A stretch of DNA of 64,000 nt from Mycobacterium dioxanotrophicus (GCF_002157835.1 NZ_CP020809.1:4650001-4714000); one strand, 5' to 3'. Counted from the first letter of the stretch, positions 8,271-17,976 are shown. Notes: a model not told the origin generated them from the sequence alone. Numbers and translations: made by a program.

Positions 8271-9624
8271 AGCCTCGCACCCTTTCCCAATCCGTCACCG
8301 CGGCATTGAAAGCGGCCACCTCGACCCGCGCGTTGTTGAGGTAGTGCTCGACGACGTCGTCGCCGAACGCCTCTCGGGCGATCTCGGACTTCTCGAACAA
8401 CGCGGCCGCTTCGGCCAGCGTGGTCGGGAGCCGCTCGGCACCGCTGACATAGGCGTTGCCCGCCAACGCCTCCGGCAGTTCGAGTTCGCGCTCGATGCCG
8501 TAGAGGCCGCCCGCGATCAGCGCGGCGATGGCCAGATATTGGTTGACGTCGCCGCCGGGGGCCCGGTTCTCCATGCGCATGCCGTGGCCGTGGCCCACCA
8601 CCCGCAACGCGCACGTGCGGTTGTCCAGCCCCCAGGCGACGGCGGTCGGCGCGAAACTGCCGTCGGCAAACCGCTTGTAGGAGTTGATGTTCGGCGCGTA
8701 GAACAAGGTCAGCTCACGCATGGTGGCGAGCTGACCGGCGATGAAGCTGCGGAACATCGGCGACATGCCGAGCGGGTCGCCGCTGTCGGCGAACACGGCA
8801 CTGCCGTCGTCCCCGCGCAGCGAGATGTGGATGTGGCAGCTGTTGCCTTCGCGTTCGTCGAACTTCGCCATGAACGTCAGGCTCTTGCCGTGCTGATCGG
8901 CGATCTCCTTGGCACCGTTGCGGTAGATGGTGTGGTTGTCGCACGTGGTCCTGGCATGGTCGTAGCGGAACGCGATCTCCTGCTGGCCCAGGTTGCACTC
9001 GCCCTTGACGCCCTCGCAGTACATGCCCGCGCCCTCCATGCCGAGGCGGATGTCGCGCAGCAACGGCTCCATCCGGGTCGACGCGAGCATGGCGTAGTCG
9101 ATGTTGTAGTCGCTGGCCGGCGTCAGACCCCGATAGCCCGCCGCCCATGCTTCGCGAAAGCTGTTGTCGAACACCATGAATTCGAGCTCGGTACCGGCAT
9201 AGGGCACCAATCCGCGCTCGCTGAGCCGATCGATCTGGCGGTCGAGGATGGAACGTGGCGCGGCAGCGACCGGCCGCCCGTCGAGCCAGAACAGGTCCGC
9301 GATCACCAGCGCGGTTCCCGGCAGCCACGGAATCAAGCGCAAGGTGGCGAAGTCGGGCCGCATCACCATGTCGCCGTAGCCGGTCTCCCAGCTGGAGGTG
9401 GCATAGCCGGACACCGTGTTCATCTCGACGTCGACGGCCATCAGGTAGTTGCAACACTCGGCGCCGTGGGCGGCGACGTCCTCGACGAACAGCCGCGCCG
9501 ACACCCGCTTGCCGGTGAGCCGTCCCTGCATGTCGCAGAACGCCAGGATCACGGTGTCGATCTCGCCGTCGGCGACCATTTGCTCCAGATCGCCTTGTGC
9601 CAGCATGCCGCGGTTCAGGCTCAT
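8257..9624 (-). CDS. glnA4: Glutamine synthetase-like gamma-glutamyl-amine ligase GlnA4
   Basis: Glutamine-synthetase-fold ligase of 455 residues, very close to remembered M. tuberculosis GlnA4 (Rv2860c). The ATP/glutamate core is seen in VKGECNLGQQEIAFRY, GNSCHIHISLRG, NSYKRF and NRTCALRVVGHGHGMRMENR. Relatives join glutamate to polyamines or ethanolamine rather than ammonia; the amine used here cannot be told. I chose ATG 9624 because GGAAGG lies 6 bases upstream; an in-frame ATG at 9669 has no such site. First gene of the operon that runs down to 4595. Confidence 0.92.
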   Translation of the reverse strand: MSLNRGMLAQGDLEQMVADGEIDTVILAFCDMQGRLTGKRVSARLFVEDVAAHGAECCNYLMAVDVEMNTVSGYATSSWETGYGDMVMRPDFATLRLIPWLPGTALVIADLFWLDGRPVAAAPRSILDRQIDRLSERGLVPYAGTELEFMVFDNSFREAWAAGYRGLTPASDYNIDYAMLASTRMEPLLRDIRLGMEGAGMYCEGVKGECNLGQQEIAFRYDHARTTCDNHTIYRNGAKEIADQHGKSLTFMAKFDEREGNSCHIHISLRGDDGSAVFADSGDPLGMSPMFRSFIAGQLATMRELTLFYAPNINSYKRFADGSFAPTAVAWGLDNRTCALRVVGHGHGMRMENRAPGGDVNQYLAIAALIAGGLYGIERELELPEALAGNAYVSGAERLPTTLAEAAALFEKSEIAREAFGDDVVEHYLNNARVEVAAFNAAVTDWERVRGFERL

Positions 9625-9730
9625 TGCGCACCTTCCTGCCCGTCGGTTACGTGACGGCAAGTCGACCATTGCGACCGCGACGGACGGGCGATCGCCTCCT
9701 TAATATGCACGATTTTCCCATCGAAAGGTA

Positions 9731-9760
9731 GGACAACAGACCAATAAGGCTCTATTGTCC
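9731..9760. promoter_or_regulatory. Inverted-repeat operator between glnA4 and the permease
   Basis: GGACAACAGA (9731-9740) and TCTATTGTCC (9751-9760) form 10-base arms with one mismatch around the 10-base gap CCAATAAGGC. The site sits in the 174-base divergent promoter region. The FadR-type protein at 4595 is the obvious candidate binder. Confidence 0.6.
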
Positions 9761-9798
9761 GAGGAATACCGCCCACCGCCCTGCCATGAGGAGGCGCC

Positions 9799-11376
9799 AT
9801 GCCCGAGGGGCACGAAGAACTCACCGAAGACCTCACTGACGACGAACAACATCTCGCCAAGCTCGGCTACGTCCAGGAACTCCATCGGTCCTGGTCGGGT
9901 TTCTCCAACTTCGCCATCTCGTTCTCGATCATCTCGATCCTGGCGGGGTGTTTCACGTCGTTCGGGCTCGGCTGGAATAACGGCGGCCCGGCCGCCATCG
10001 CGTGGGGCTGGCCGATCGTGTCGGCCTTCATCCTCATCATCGGGCTGTGCATGTCCGAGTTGGTCTCGGCGTATCCCACGTCCGGTGGAATCTATTGGTG
10101 GGCCTCGAAACTCGGTGGCCCCAAAGCCGGTTTCTACACCGGCTGGCTGAACCTGGTCGGCCTGATCGCCATCCTGGCCTCGGTGTCCTATGGCAGCGCG
10201 ACGTTCCTGGACCTCACCCTCGGGACGTTCAGCGAAAGCTGGCTCGCCGGCTACAGCCTGACCCGGGTGTTCATCATGTTCCTGATCATCTTGGCGGTGT
10301 CGGCGGTGATCAACATCTTCTCGTCGCACCTGTTGGCGGTCATCAACAACATCTCGGTGTGGTGGCATGTCGCGGGTGCGGCCGCGGTCATCGCCATCCT
10401 GTGGCTGCTGCCCGCCCAGCACGCCACTGTCTCCGATGTGTTCGCCAAGACCATCAACAATTCGGGCATCTTCTCCGGAGCCACGTCCGGGTGGGGCTGG
10501 CTGCTGTTCGTGCTCCCGATCAGCGCCATCCTGACCCAGTACACGATCACCGGCTACGACGCGTCCGCGCATCTGTCCGAGGAGACCAAGAGCGCCGCGA
10601 ACGCCGCGGCCAAGGGTATTTGGCAGTCCATCTTCTACTCGGCGATCGGTGGCTGGATCCTGTTGCTGTCCTTCCTCTTTGCCGTTCAGAACGCCGATGA
10701 GGTGTCGGCCAACGGCGGTGCGGTGGCGACGATCTTCACCCAGGCGCTGGGTTCGAAGTGGGCCGGTGTCGTGTTGCTCATCTCGACGGCCGGTCAGCTG
10801 TTCTGCACCACGGCCTGCCAGACCAGTGCCTCGCGCATGCTGTTCGCGTTCAGCCGGGACCGGGCGGTGCCCGGACACCAGTTGTGGTCGAAGGTCAACG
10901 CCACCAAGGTGCCCGCCAACGCCGTCATCATCACCGCGACCATCGCGGCCATCATCACGCTGCCCGCGATCGTGCCCGTGAAGATTCCCGTGAACGGTGT
11001 CGAGGTGCCCTCACCGGTCGCGTTCTTCGCGGTCGTCTCGATCGGCGTGGTCGGGCTGTACCTGTGCTTCGCCGTGCCGATCTACTACCGGTGGAAGGCC
11101 GGCGACTCCTTCGAGCAGGGCCGGTGGAACCTGGGCAGCAACTACAAGTGGATGGCGCCGGTGGCCATTGCCGAGATCATCGTCACCGCGATCATCGCGA
11201 TGTTCCCGACTTCGCTGGGCGGCATGCCGTGGGACCCGAGCTTCGAGTGGAAGTTCGTCAACTACACCCCGCTGCTCGTCGGTGGCGTGCTGCTGCTGCT
11301 GTTCGTGTACTGGCACGTGTCGGTCAAGCACTGGTTCACCGGACCCATCAAGCAGCTGGAGGCTCCGAAGGTCTGA
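9799..11376 (+). CDS. APC-superfamily amino acid/amine permease
   Basis: Inner-membrane permease of 525 residues with about twelve hydrophobic helices. The first helix follows WSGFSNFAISFSIISI, and YPTSGGIYWWASKLGGPKAGF is the conserved loop of the GABA/choline/amino-acid (ACT, UGA4-like) branch. The charged tails at both ends should be cytosolic. The ATG at 9799 follows GAGGAG. Divergence from the glnA4 operon across a shared operator suggests that it imports that pathway's substrate, such as a polyamine, GABA or ethanolamine-like compound. Confidence 0.88.
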   Translation: MPEGHEELTEDLTDDEQHLAKLGYVQELHRSWSGFSNFAISFSIISILAGCFTSFGLGWNNGGPAAIAWGWPIVSAFILIIGLCMSELVSAYPTSGGIYWWASKLGGPKAGFYTGWLNLVGLIAILASVSYGSATFLDLTLGTFSESWLAGYSLTRVFIMFLIILAVSAVINIFSSHLLAVINNISVWWHVAGAAAVIAILWLLPAQHATVSDVFAKTINNSGIFSGATSGWGWLLFVLPISAILTQYTITGYDASAHLSEETKSAANAAAKGIWQSIFYSAIGGWILLLSFLFAVQNADEVSANGGAVATIFTQALGSKWAGVVLLISTAGQLFCTTACQTSASRMLFAFSRDRAVPGHQLWSKVNATKVPANAVIITATIAAIITLPAIVPVKIPVNGVEVPSPVAFFAVVSIGVVGLYLCFAVPIYYRWKAGDSFEQGRWNLGSNYKWMAPVAIAEIIVTAIIAMFPTSLGGMPWDPSFEWKFVNYTPLLVGGVLLLLFVYWHVSVKHWFTGPIKQLEAPKV

Positions 11377-11382
11377 CGGACC

Positions 11383-11420
11383 CGGGTACGCACCTACCCC
11401 AGGCATCGGGCGCGTACCCG
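11383..11420. terminator. Stem-loop after the permease gene
   Basis: CGGGTACGC (11383-11391) and GCGTACCCG (11412-11420) are perfect 9-base arms with a 20-base loop, starting 6 bases past the permease stop. An alternative smaller dyad ATCGGG-N6-CCCGAT overlaps it. It probably ends permease transcription before the osmolyte operon. Confidence 0.5.
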
Positions 11421-11504
11421 ATACGCATCTTCCTGACCAGGGAAAACCGCCTGCGACACGCCGCGAGTGAGACACCGGCGCGTAATGCTTGTAGGGTCGA
11501 ACTG

Positions 11505-13313
11505 ATGTGTGGAGCCACCGGAGAGGTGCGTCTCGATGGTCGTACACCCGATGTTTCAGCGGTGTCGGCCATGGCAGAGGCGATGGCGCTCAGGGGTCCC
11601 GACGCGGCGGGTGTGTGGTCGCAAGGTCGGGTCGCCCTGGGCCACCGCAGACTGAAAATCATTGACCTGACCGAAGCAGGCGCCCAGCCGATGGTCGACC
11701 CCGAACTGGGGTTGGCCCTTAGCTGGAACGGCTGCATCTACAACTATCGGGACTTGCGCCGCGAGTTGTCCGGGCATGGGTACCGGTTCTTCTCGCACAG
11801 CGATACCGAGGTGCTGCTGAAGGCGTACCACCACTGGGGTGATCGTTTCGTCGAGCACCTCAAGGGCATGTTCGCCTTCGCGATCGCCGAGCGTGACACC
11901 GGCCGGGTCCTGCTGGGACGCGACCGCCTCGGCATCAAGCCGCTGTACATGACGCAGGATGCGCACCGGATCCGGTTCGCCTCGACCCTGCCGGCGCTGC
12001 TCGCCGGCGGAGGCGTCGACACGCGGATCGACTCGGTCGCGCTGCACCACTATCTGTCGTTCCATTCGGTGGTGCCGCAGCCGCGCACCATCCTGCGGGG
12101 CGTCAGCAAGGTGCCGCCCGCGTCGGTGGTCGCCATCGAACCCGATGGCGCCGTCCGCACGACCACCTACTGGTCCCCGGACTTCAGCCGCCGCGCCGAC
12201 CGCGCCGACTGGTCCGAACGAGACTGGGAAGACGCGGTGTTGGAATCGCTGCGGAAGGCGGTCGAGCGCCGGTTGGTCGCCGACGTGCCGGTGGGCTGCC
12301 TGCTGTCGGGAGGTGTCGACTCGAGCCTCATCGTCGGGCTGCTCGCCGAGGCCGGCCAACACGGATTGGCCACCTTCTCAATCGGTTTCGAGTCTGTCGG
12401 CGGCGTCGCGGGTGACGAGTTCAAGTACTCCGACATCATCGCCGACCGGTTCGGTACCGCACACCACCAGATCCGCATCGGCACCGACCGCATGCTGCCC
12501 GCGCTCGGCGACGCGATCGACGCGATGAGCGAACCGATGGTCAGCCACGACTGCGTGGCGTTCTACCTGCTGAGCCAAGAGGTCGCCAAGCACGTCAAGG
12601 TGGTGCAGTCCGGGCAGGGCGCCGACGAGGTGTTCGCCGGCTACCACTGGTATCCGCCGATGGCGGAGCCCGGTGCGGCGACGCTCGAGGGAGCGGTGGC
12701 CGGTTACCGCGGGGCGTTCTTCGACAGGGACACCGTCGGGGTGAACGCATTGATCAGCGAGGCGTACCGGGCCGCGACCGCGGATCCCAGCGGCGCGTTC
12801 GTCACCGATCACTTCGCCGCGCCCGGCGCTCAGACCGGCGTGGACCGGGCCCTGCGCCTGGACACCACGGTGATGCTGGTCGACGATCCGGTCAAACGCG
12901 TCGACAACATGACGATGGCATGGGGGCTGGAGGGCCGGGTGCCGTTCCTCGACCACGAGTTGGTGGAGCTGGCGGCGACCTGCCCGCCCGAGCTCAAGAC
13001 CGCGCACGGCGGCAAGGGCGTGCTCAAACAGGCTGCGCGCCGGGTGATTCCGGCCGAGGTCATCGACCGGCCCAAGGGTTACTTCCCGGTGCCCGCCCTG
13101 ACCCATCTGGAAGGTCTTTATCTCGACATGGTCCGCGACGCGCTCTACGCACCGGAAGCCAAGGAGCGCGGGCTGTTCCGGCCGGAGGCCGTCGACCGGC
13201 TGCTGGCCGATCCGAATGGTCGGCTCACGCCGCTGCGCGGCAACGAACTGTGGCAGATCGCCCTGCTGGAGCTGTGGCTGCAGCGGCACGGCATCACCGG
13301 AGCGGCCGCATGA
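11505..13313 (+). CDS. N-acetylglutaminylglutamine amidotransferase (AsnB-like)
   Basis: Two-domain amidotransferase of 602 residues. After the initiator Met comes Cys2 (MCGATGEVRLDG), the N-terminal nucleophile that takes ammonia from glutamine. The synthetase half has the PP-loop SGGVDSS (268-274) and SGQGADEVFAGY. Together with the next gene it matches the NAGGN system, where it forms the terminal amide of N-acetylglutaminylglutamine amide, a compatible solute. The start is fixed by Cys2, although the frame is open far upstream. A TAGGGT -10-like element 7 bases upstream suggests a leaderless or near-leaderless mRNA. It overlaps its partner by 4 bases. Confidence 0.87.
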   Translation: MCGATGEVRLDGRTPDVSAVSAMAEAMALRGPDAAGVWSQGRVALGHRRLKIIDLTEAGAQPMVDPELGLALSWNGCIYNYRDLRRELSGHGYRFFSHSDTEVLLKAYHHWGDRFVEHLKGMFAFAIAERDTGRVLLGRDRLGIKPLYMTQDAHRIRFASTLPALLAGGGVDTRIDSVALHHYLSFHSVVPQPRTILRGVSKVPPASVVAIEPDGAVRTTTYWSPDFSRRADRADWSERDWEDAVLESLRKAVERRLVADVPVGCLLSGGVDSSLIVGLLAEAGQHGLATFSIGFESVGGVAGDEFKYSDIIADRFGTAHHQIRIGTDRMLPALGDAIDAMSEPMVSHDCVAFYLLSQEVAKHVKVVQSGQGADEVFAGYHWYPPMAEPGAATLEGAVAGYRGAFFDRDTVGVNALISEAYRAATADPSGAFVTDHFAAPGAQTGVDRALRLDTTVMLVDDPVKRVDNMTMAWGLEGRVPFLDHELVELAATCPPELKTAHGGKGVLKQAARRVIPAEVIDRPKGYFPVPALTHLEGLYLDMVRDALYAPEAKERGLFRPEAVDRLLADPNGRLTPLRGNELWQIALLELWLQRHGITGAAA

Positions 13314-15100
13314 CCAGCGTGGACCCCGCCGCAGGCGACCGCACGGCAGTGCATGCCGACGACGACCACACCGAGGCCATCACCCTCGGTCTGCACGACG
13401 CGTCGCCACAGCATCTCGTCGATGCCATGGCCGACGACGTGGTCCTCGAACTCGGCTGGGGCCGGCTGATTTTCGGGCAGACCTTCGCCGACCCGGAGAC
13501 GCTGGCCGAGGTGCTCGGCCATGAGGGCCCGGGCCGCCGCGACATCTGCATCTACGCGCGCGAGTCGCACGTGTTGATCGCCCGCTCACCTGCCGAGCTG
13601 TTCATCGACCCGAGCCACACCTACCGGTTGCGGTTCACCGACGATTTCACCGCGCCCGAACCGTTCGGGTTCACCATCAGGACGCTGCGGGTCCGCGACG
13701 ACGCCGACGAGATGAACCGGGTCTACGTGCGGTGCGGCATGGTGCCCGCACCGGTCGAGGTCATCTGGGACAACCACATCCGCAGTGCGGCGGTGTACCT
13801 GGTGGCGGTTCGCGACGACGACGGCTCGGTGATCGGCACCGTGACGGGTGTGGACCATCACAAGTTGTTCAGCGATCCGGAGAACGGATCGAGCCTGTGG
13901 TCGCTGGCCGTCGATCCGACCGCCGGGCTGCCGGGGGTGGGCGAGGCACTGACTCGCACCCTGGCCGGCATCTTCCGCGACCGGGGCCGGGCCTACATCG
14001 ACCTGTCGGTGGCCCACGACAACACCGCGGCGATCGCGCTGTACGAGAAGCTCGGGTTCCAGCGGGTACCGGTGCTGGCCGTCAAACGCAAGAACGCCAT
14101 CAACGAGCCGCTGTTCACCCATCCCCCGGAAACCGTCGACGACCTGAACCCGTACGCGCGCATCATCGCCGACGAGGCGATGCGTCGCGGCATCTGGGTC
14201 GAGGTGCTCGACGCCGGCGCCGGTGAGATGCGCCTGTCGCACGGCGGGCGCAGCGTCGTCACGCGGGAGTCGTTGTCGGAGTTCACCTCCGCGGTGGCCA
14301 TGGCCCGCTGCGACGACAAACGTCAGACCCGGCGCATCGTGTCGGAGGCCGGCATCACCGTCGCCAAGGGCCGGCTGGCCACCTTCGACCAAGGCGATCA
14401 CGAATTCCTCACCGAAGTCGGCGATGTGGTGGTCAAACCCACGCGCGGCGAGCAGGGCAAGGGCATCACCGTCGGCGTCGACGGCGACGACGAACTCGAC
14501 GCGGCCCTGGAACGGGCGCGCGAGCAGCACCCCGAGGTGCTCATCGAGCAGCGCGCGCCGGGCGATGACCTTCGGCTGGTGGTGATCGACGGCAAGGTGG
14601 TGGCGGCCGCGATCCGCCGCCCGGCCGAGATCACGGGAACCGGCGCGCACACCATCCGCGAGCTCATCGAGGCGCAGAGCCGCCGCCGGGAGGCCGCGAC
14701 CGGTGGCGAGTCACGCATCCCGATGGACGACGTCACCGCGGGCACGGTCGCCGAGGCGGGCTGGTCGCTCGACGACGTGCTGCCCGAGGGTGAGCGGCTG
14801 CGGGTGCGCCGCACGGCGAACCTGCATCAGGGCGGCACCATTCACGACGTCACCGCCGAGGTGAACCCCGAGCTGTGCCGGGTGGCGGTGACGGCGGCTC
14901 AGGCGATCGGTATCCCGGTCACCGGCATCGACCTGCTGGTGCCCGATATCGCCGGCCGCGACTATGTGTTCGTCGAAGCCAACGAGCGCCCCGGGCTGGC
15001 CAATCACGAACCACAGCCCACCGCAGCGGCTTTCGTCGACTACCTGTTCCCCGGGCAACCGGGCCTGCCGCAGGCGTGGACGCCGTCACCGACGGCGTGA
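13310..15100 (+). CDS. N-acetylglutaminylglutamine synthetase (GNAT plus ATP-grasp)
   Basis: Fusion protein of 596 residues. Roughly residues 120-265 form a GNAT acetyltransferase domain (SLAVDPTAGLPGVGEALTRT, AHDNTAAIALYEKLGF). Roughly 300-580 form an ATP-grasp ligase (VVKPTRGEQGKGITVGV, VEANERPGLANHEPQ). This layout fits the NAGGN synthetase, which acetylates glutamine and joins a second glutamine. The ATGA overlap with the amidotransferase gene shows coupled translation. Expected role: osmotic-stress solute synthesis in the cytosol; induction itself cannot be seen in the sequence. Confidence 0.87.
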   Translation: MTSVDPAAGDRTAVHADDDHTEAITLGLHDASPQHLVDAMADDVVLELGWGRLIFGQTFADPETLAEVLGHEGPGRRDICIYARESHVLIARSPAELFIDPSHTYRLRFTDDFTAPEPFGFTIRTLRVRDDADEMNRVYVRCGMVPAPVEVIWDNHIRSAAVYLVAVRDDDGSVIGTVTGVDHHKLFSDPENGSSLWSLAVDPTAGLPGVGEALTRTLAGIFRDRGRAYIDLSVAHDNTAAIALYEKLGFQRVPVLAVKRKNAINEPLFTHPPETVDDLNPYARIIADEAMRRGIWVEVLDAGAGEMRLSHGGRSVVTRESLSEFTSAVAMARCDDKRQTRRIVSEAGITVAKGRLATFDQGDHEFLTEVGDVVVKPTRGEQGKGITVGVDGDDELDAALERAREQHPEVLIEQRAPGDDLRLVVIDGKVVAAAIRRPAEITGTGAHTIRELIEAQSRRREAATGGESRIPMDDVTAGTVAEAGWSLDDVLPEGERLRVRRTANLHQGGTIHDVTAEVNPELCRVAVTAAQAIGIPVTGIDLLVPDIAGRDYVFVEANERPGLANHEPQPTAAAFVDYLFPGQPGLPQAWTPSPTA

Positions 15101-15115
15101 GCACCGAGCCCCGAG

Positions 15116-15679
15116 CTACCAGGTGCTCGTGCGCATGACGATCTCGGCGGCCAGCTGCGCAGTCGACTCCTGCGCGTTGCGCCGGCCGAGCATCTCCACC
15201 AAGCGGAAGTCCCCGTACACGTAGCGCTGACTGGCCTTGGCCACCGCGCGGGCTGCCGGTGTGCTGACCAGAGCGGTGGTGTTCATCTCCACTGCTGGGC
15301 AGTCCTCGTCGCGGATCACCCCGGTGAGGTCGGCGACGCGGGGGTGCCCGCGGTCCACGACCACGAGGCTGGTGAACCGGTCCAGCCGTGTCGCTGCCAG
15401 CTCCCAGGCCAGCTCGCCGCCGAGCCGGTCGCCGACCAGCACCGCCCATTTGACGTCGACGGCGTCGAGGATGCCGACGACCGACTTGGCGGTCAGCCGG
15501 GGGTCGGGCGCGATGATGACGGTTCGCAGTGATGCCGTGTGCAGCCGTTGGCATACCGCGCCGTATGCCGCGGGACCGTGATGGCCGGCGCCGAGCAGCA
15601 CGACTACCGAACCCTTCTCGGGGCCTGCCACGTCGACGGGCACCGAGAACCCGTCGATCGTCGGCACGGTGGTCAGCAT
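15116..15679 (-). CDS. Small alpha/beta-hydrolase-fold protein lacking the catalytic serine
   Basis: 187 residues with a compact hydrolase-like pattern: VVVLLGAGHHGPAAYGAVCQRL at the oxyanion strand, then WAVLVGDRLGGELAWELA where the nucleophile elbow should be. The elbow reads GDRLGG, so the GXSXG serine is missing, and no clear C-terminal catalytic His is seen. It may be an inactive paralogue, a binding protein, or an enzyme using another residue. It is convergent with the osmolyte operon (15 bases) and downstream of the lipoprotein gene on the same strand. Confidence 0.6.
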   Translation of the reverse strand: MLTTVPTIDGFSVPVDVAGPEKGSVVVLLGAGHHGPAAYGAVCQRLHTASLRTVIIAPDPRLTAKSVVGILDAVDVKWAVLVGDRLGGELAWELAATRLDRFTSLVVVDRGHPRVADLTGVIRDEDCPAVEMNTTALVSTPAARAVAKASQRYVYGDFRLVEMLGRRNAQESTAQLAAEIVMRTSTW

Positions 15680-15766
15680 TGGGACAACCTACCGCCCATG
15701 TGCGGCGAGCGGGCGGAAATCAGTGGGTCCTTGACGCTGACGTAAACGGTTCTGTCAGCAGCGATG

Positions 15767-16429
15767 TCAACGCGCTTGGATGCGGTGTACCTGCTGGTCG
15801 AACGCGTCGAGGAAGGTCTGCGGCAGGGTGGCCTTGACGGGTATGGACGGGTTCTGCGTCGGGAAGGTCACTGCGAACACCGACCAGGAGCCGATGTTCT
15901 CGAACGCGAAATAGGCGCTGCTGTCCGACCCGCTGAGCTGCATGGTCTGTTGGTAGACCAACTCCGAGGGCCGCTGCGTCGTGAGCTTGGTGGTGGTGAT
16001 CGGGATGCCCGCGTCACTGGGGTCGAAGAAGGTCCGGAATTGCGCGCACCGCTGCGCGGTCGCATCGATCTGGTCCAGTGGGAGCGGCGAGGTCAGCACC
16101 GTGATGACCATGCGGGCACCGTCGTAGGACAGTACGTACTTGCCCGCACTGCCCGGGCCGCGTTCGGCCGAGCGAGCGATCACCCGGGTGAGCCCGTCGG
16201 AGCAACCCTGCGGATTCGACAGCATCGACGGCGGCGCACCCGCCCCATCGGGTTGCCCTGGCTTTTCGACGATGCGGTCGTACTGCACGCCGGCCGGAAA
16301 ATCGGCGGCGGTCAGCAGCACCTTCTCCAGGGTCGCGCCCGGCCAGGTCGGCGTCCCGGATACGACGGACGCACAACCGGTGAGCAGCAGCAGGGCCAGC
16401 AACGGCACACCCACCCGAGCCCCGACCAT
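15767..16429 (-). CDS. Mycobacterial lipoprotein of unknown function
   Basis: 220 residues. A signal peptide ends in a clear lipobox, LLLLTGC, so residue 18-19 should be lipidated and the protein anchored outside the inner membrane. The mature part resembles secreted mycobacterial lipoproteins with PPSMLSNPQGC and several cysteines (SNPQGCSDGL, AQRCAQF) that could pair. No catalytic motif is seen. It lies 10 bases downstream of cobQ on the same strand and may share its mRNA. I do not recognise a characterised family. Confidence 0.72.
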   Translation of the reverse strand: MVGARVGVPLLALLLLTGCASVVSGTPTWPGATLEKVLLTAADFPAGVQYDRIVEKPGQPDGAGAPPSMLSNPQGCSDGLTRVIARSAERGPGSAGKYVLSYDGARMVITVLTSPLPLDQIDATAQRCAQFRTFFDPSDAGIPITTTKLTTQRPSELVYQQTMQLSGSDSSAYFAFENIGSWSVFAVTFPTQNPSIPVKATLPQTFLDAFDQQVHRIQAR

Positions 16430-16439
16430 GAGCCCAAGG

Positions 16440-17936
16440 CTACCCAGTCGGCCGGTCCAGTGCCGTTCTCATGGTGGGTCGGCTCGGCGGACCGTGGGCG
16501 AGCAGATCCAGGACGGCATCTGTGTCGAGATGCTCGGCCAACAGATCGGCCATCAGGTCCAGCTGTGCGTCGCGGCGCGAGGCCACGTCGATGTCGTCGG
16601 CCACGACGAATCCGGTGCGCCCCGCCGCCCCCGCAACCTCGGTCAGCCACGCCCTGCGCACCGCGTCATTGTCGAGCAGGCCGTGCCAGTGTGTGCCGTA
16701 GACGGCACCGCGGCGGATGCCCACACCCAGCCAGTCCTGTTCCGCGTTGCCGACCACCCGGCCGTGATGGATCTCGAAGCCGTACAGCGGAGTGTCCCAG
16801 CGCCGCAACGTTTTCTCCCGATCGAACACGATGTCGGCGGCCAGCAGCCCGAGGCCCGCGACGGTGCCTGCTCGTGATTCCACGGAGTCGTCGATCCGGC
16901 GGCACAGCATCTGGAATCCCCCGCACACCCCGAGCACGGCCCGGCCCCGCGCGGCGTGCATTCTGATGGCCTCGGCGAGGCCGCGCTCGGTCAGCCAGGC
17001 GAGATCACTGACCGTGGCCTTGCTGCCGGGGATGACGACGACGTCTGCGGCGGCGAGATCACTCGCGTCGGCCACCCACCGCACGTCGACTCCAGGCTCG
17101 CAGGCCAGCGCCTCGACGTCGGTGGAGTTGGAGATACGGGGCAGTCGGATGGCCGCGACCGTCAGCGTCTGCTCACCGCGCGGCGGCTGGGGCGGCCCGA
17201 CAAGTCCGCCCGGGCGCACCGACACCGAATCCTCGGTGTCGAGCCAGATGCCGTCGTGAAACGGGATCACGCCGTAGGTCGGCCGGCCGGTCAGCGTGTG
17301 CAGCTGGCGCAGTCCGGGTTCGAGCAGCGCTGGGTCGCCGCGGAATTTGTTGACGACGAATCCGGCGATGAGTGCCTGGTCGGCAGGTTCGAGAACCGCG
17401 ACGGTGCCGTGCAGGTGCGCCAGCAGCCCGCCGCGGTCGATGTCGCCGACCAGGATCACGGGCACATGCGCGGCGCGCGCCAGCCCCATGTTCGCCAGAT
17501 CCGTTGCGCGCAGATTGATTTCGGCGGGCGACCCGGCACCTTCACAGATCACCACATCGAATTCGGCTCGCAGCGAGGCCAATTCATCGGCCACCACGGC
17601 CGCAAGCCGGTCCCGATGGGTGAAGTAGTCGCCCGCGGCCACCGATCCCGCGACCCGACCCCGAAGCACCAGCTGAGAGGTGCGGTCGGACCCGGGCTTG
17701 AGCAGGATGGGATTGAACCGGGTGTGCGGCGCGAGCCCCGCGGCGCGGGCCTGCATGGCCTGGGCCCGGCCGATCTCGCCGCCGTCGACGGTCACCGCCG
17801 AGTTGTTGGACATGTTCTGCGCCTTGAACGGCGCGACCCGGACTCCCCCGCGGGCCAGCAGCCGGCACAGGCCTGCCACCACCATCGACTTGCCTGCGTC
17901 CGAAGTGGTTCCGGCGACCAGCAGAGCACCGCTCAC
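16440..17936 (-). CDS. cobQ: Cobyric acid synthase
   Basis: Cobalamin-pathway amidase of 498 residues that uses glutamine and ATP to amidate adenosylcobyrinic acid a,c-diamide. The N-terminal DTBS-like domain starts [13 protein letters not shown] (P-loop), with [11 protein letters not shown] and [11 protein letters not shown]. The C-terminal GATase has ICGGFQ-type [10 protein letters not shown] (nucleophile Cys) and GFEIHHGR. The GTG at 17936 is chosen because relatives begin just before the P-loop; the frame is open to a GTG at 17987. It stands apart from other cob genes. The adjacent cobalt/nickel permease region (2.9-4 kb) is a possible functional link. Confidence 0.92.
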   Translation of the reverse strand: MSGALLVAGTTSDAGKSMVVAGLCRLLARGGVRVAPFKAQNMSNNSAVTVDGGEIGRAQAMQARAAGLAPHTRFNPILLKPGSDRTSQLVLRGRVAGSVAAGDYFTHRDRLAAVVADELASLRAEFDVVICEGAGSPAEINLRATDLANMGLARAAHVPVILVGDIDRGGLLAHLHGTVAVLEPADQALIAGFVVNKFRGDPALLEPGLRQLHTLTGRPTYGVIPFHDGIWLDTEDSVSVRPGGLVGPPQPPRGEQTLTVAAIRLPRISNSTDVEALACEPGVDVRWVADASDLAAADVVVIPGSKATVSDLAWLTERGLAEAIRMHAARGRAVLGVCGGFQMLCRRIDDSVESRAGTVAGLGLLAADIVFDREKTLRRWDTPLYGFEIHHGRVVGNAEQDWLGVGIRRGAVYGTHWHGLLDNDAVRRAWLTEVAGAAGRTGFVVADDIDVASRRDAQLDLMADLLAEHLDTDAVLDLLAHGPPSRPTMRTALDRPTG

Positions 17937-17976
17937 CGTTGTTGGGCGCACGCTTCTTGCACGAGCAGACGTGAAA

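Noticed and set aside
8179-9654. Long open frame on the plus strand (491 codons)
   Set aside because: It is antisense to glnA4, which matches a known family residue by residue. High GC leaves antisense frames open.
10758-11504. N-terminal extension of the AsnB-like frame
   Set aside because: It lies inside the permease gene in another frame, and the amidotransferase needs Cys as residue 2 from ATG 11505.
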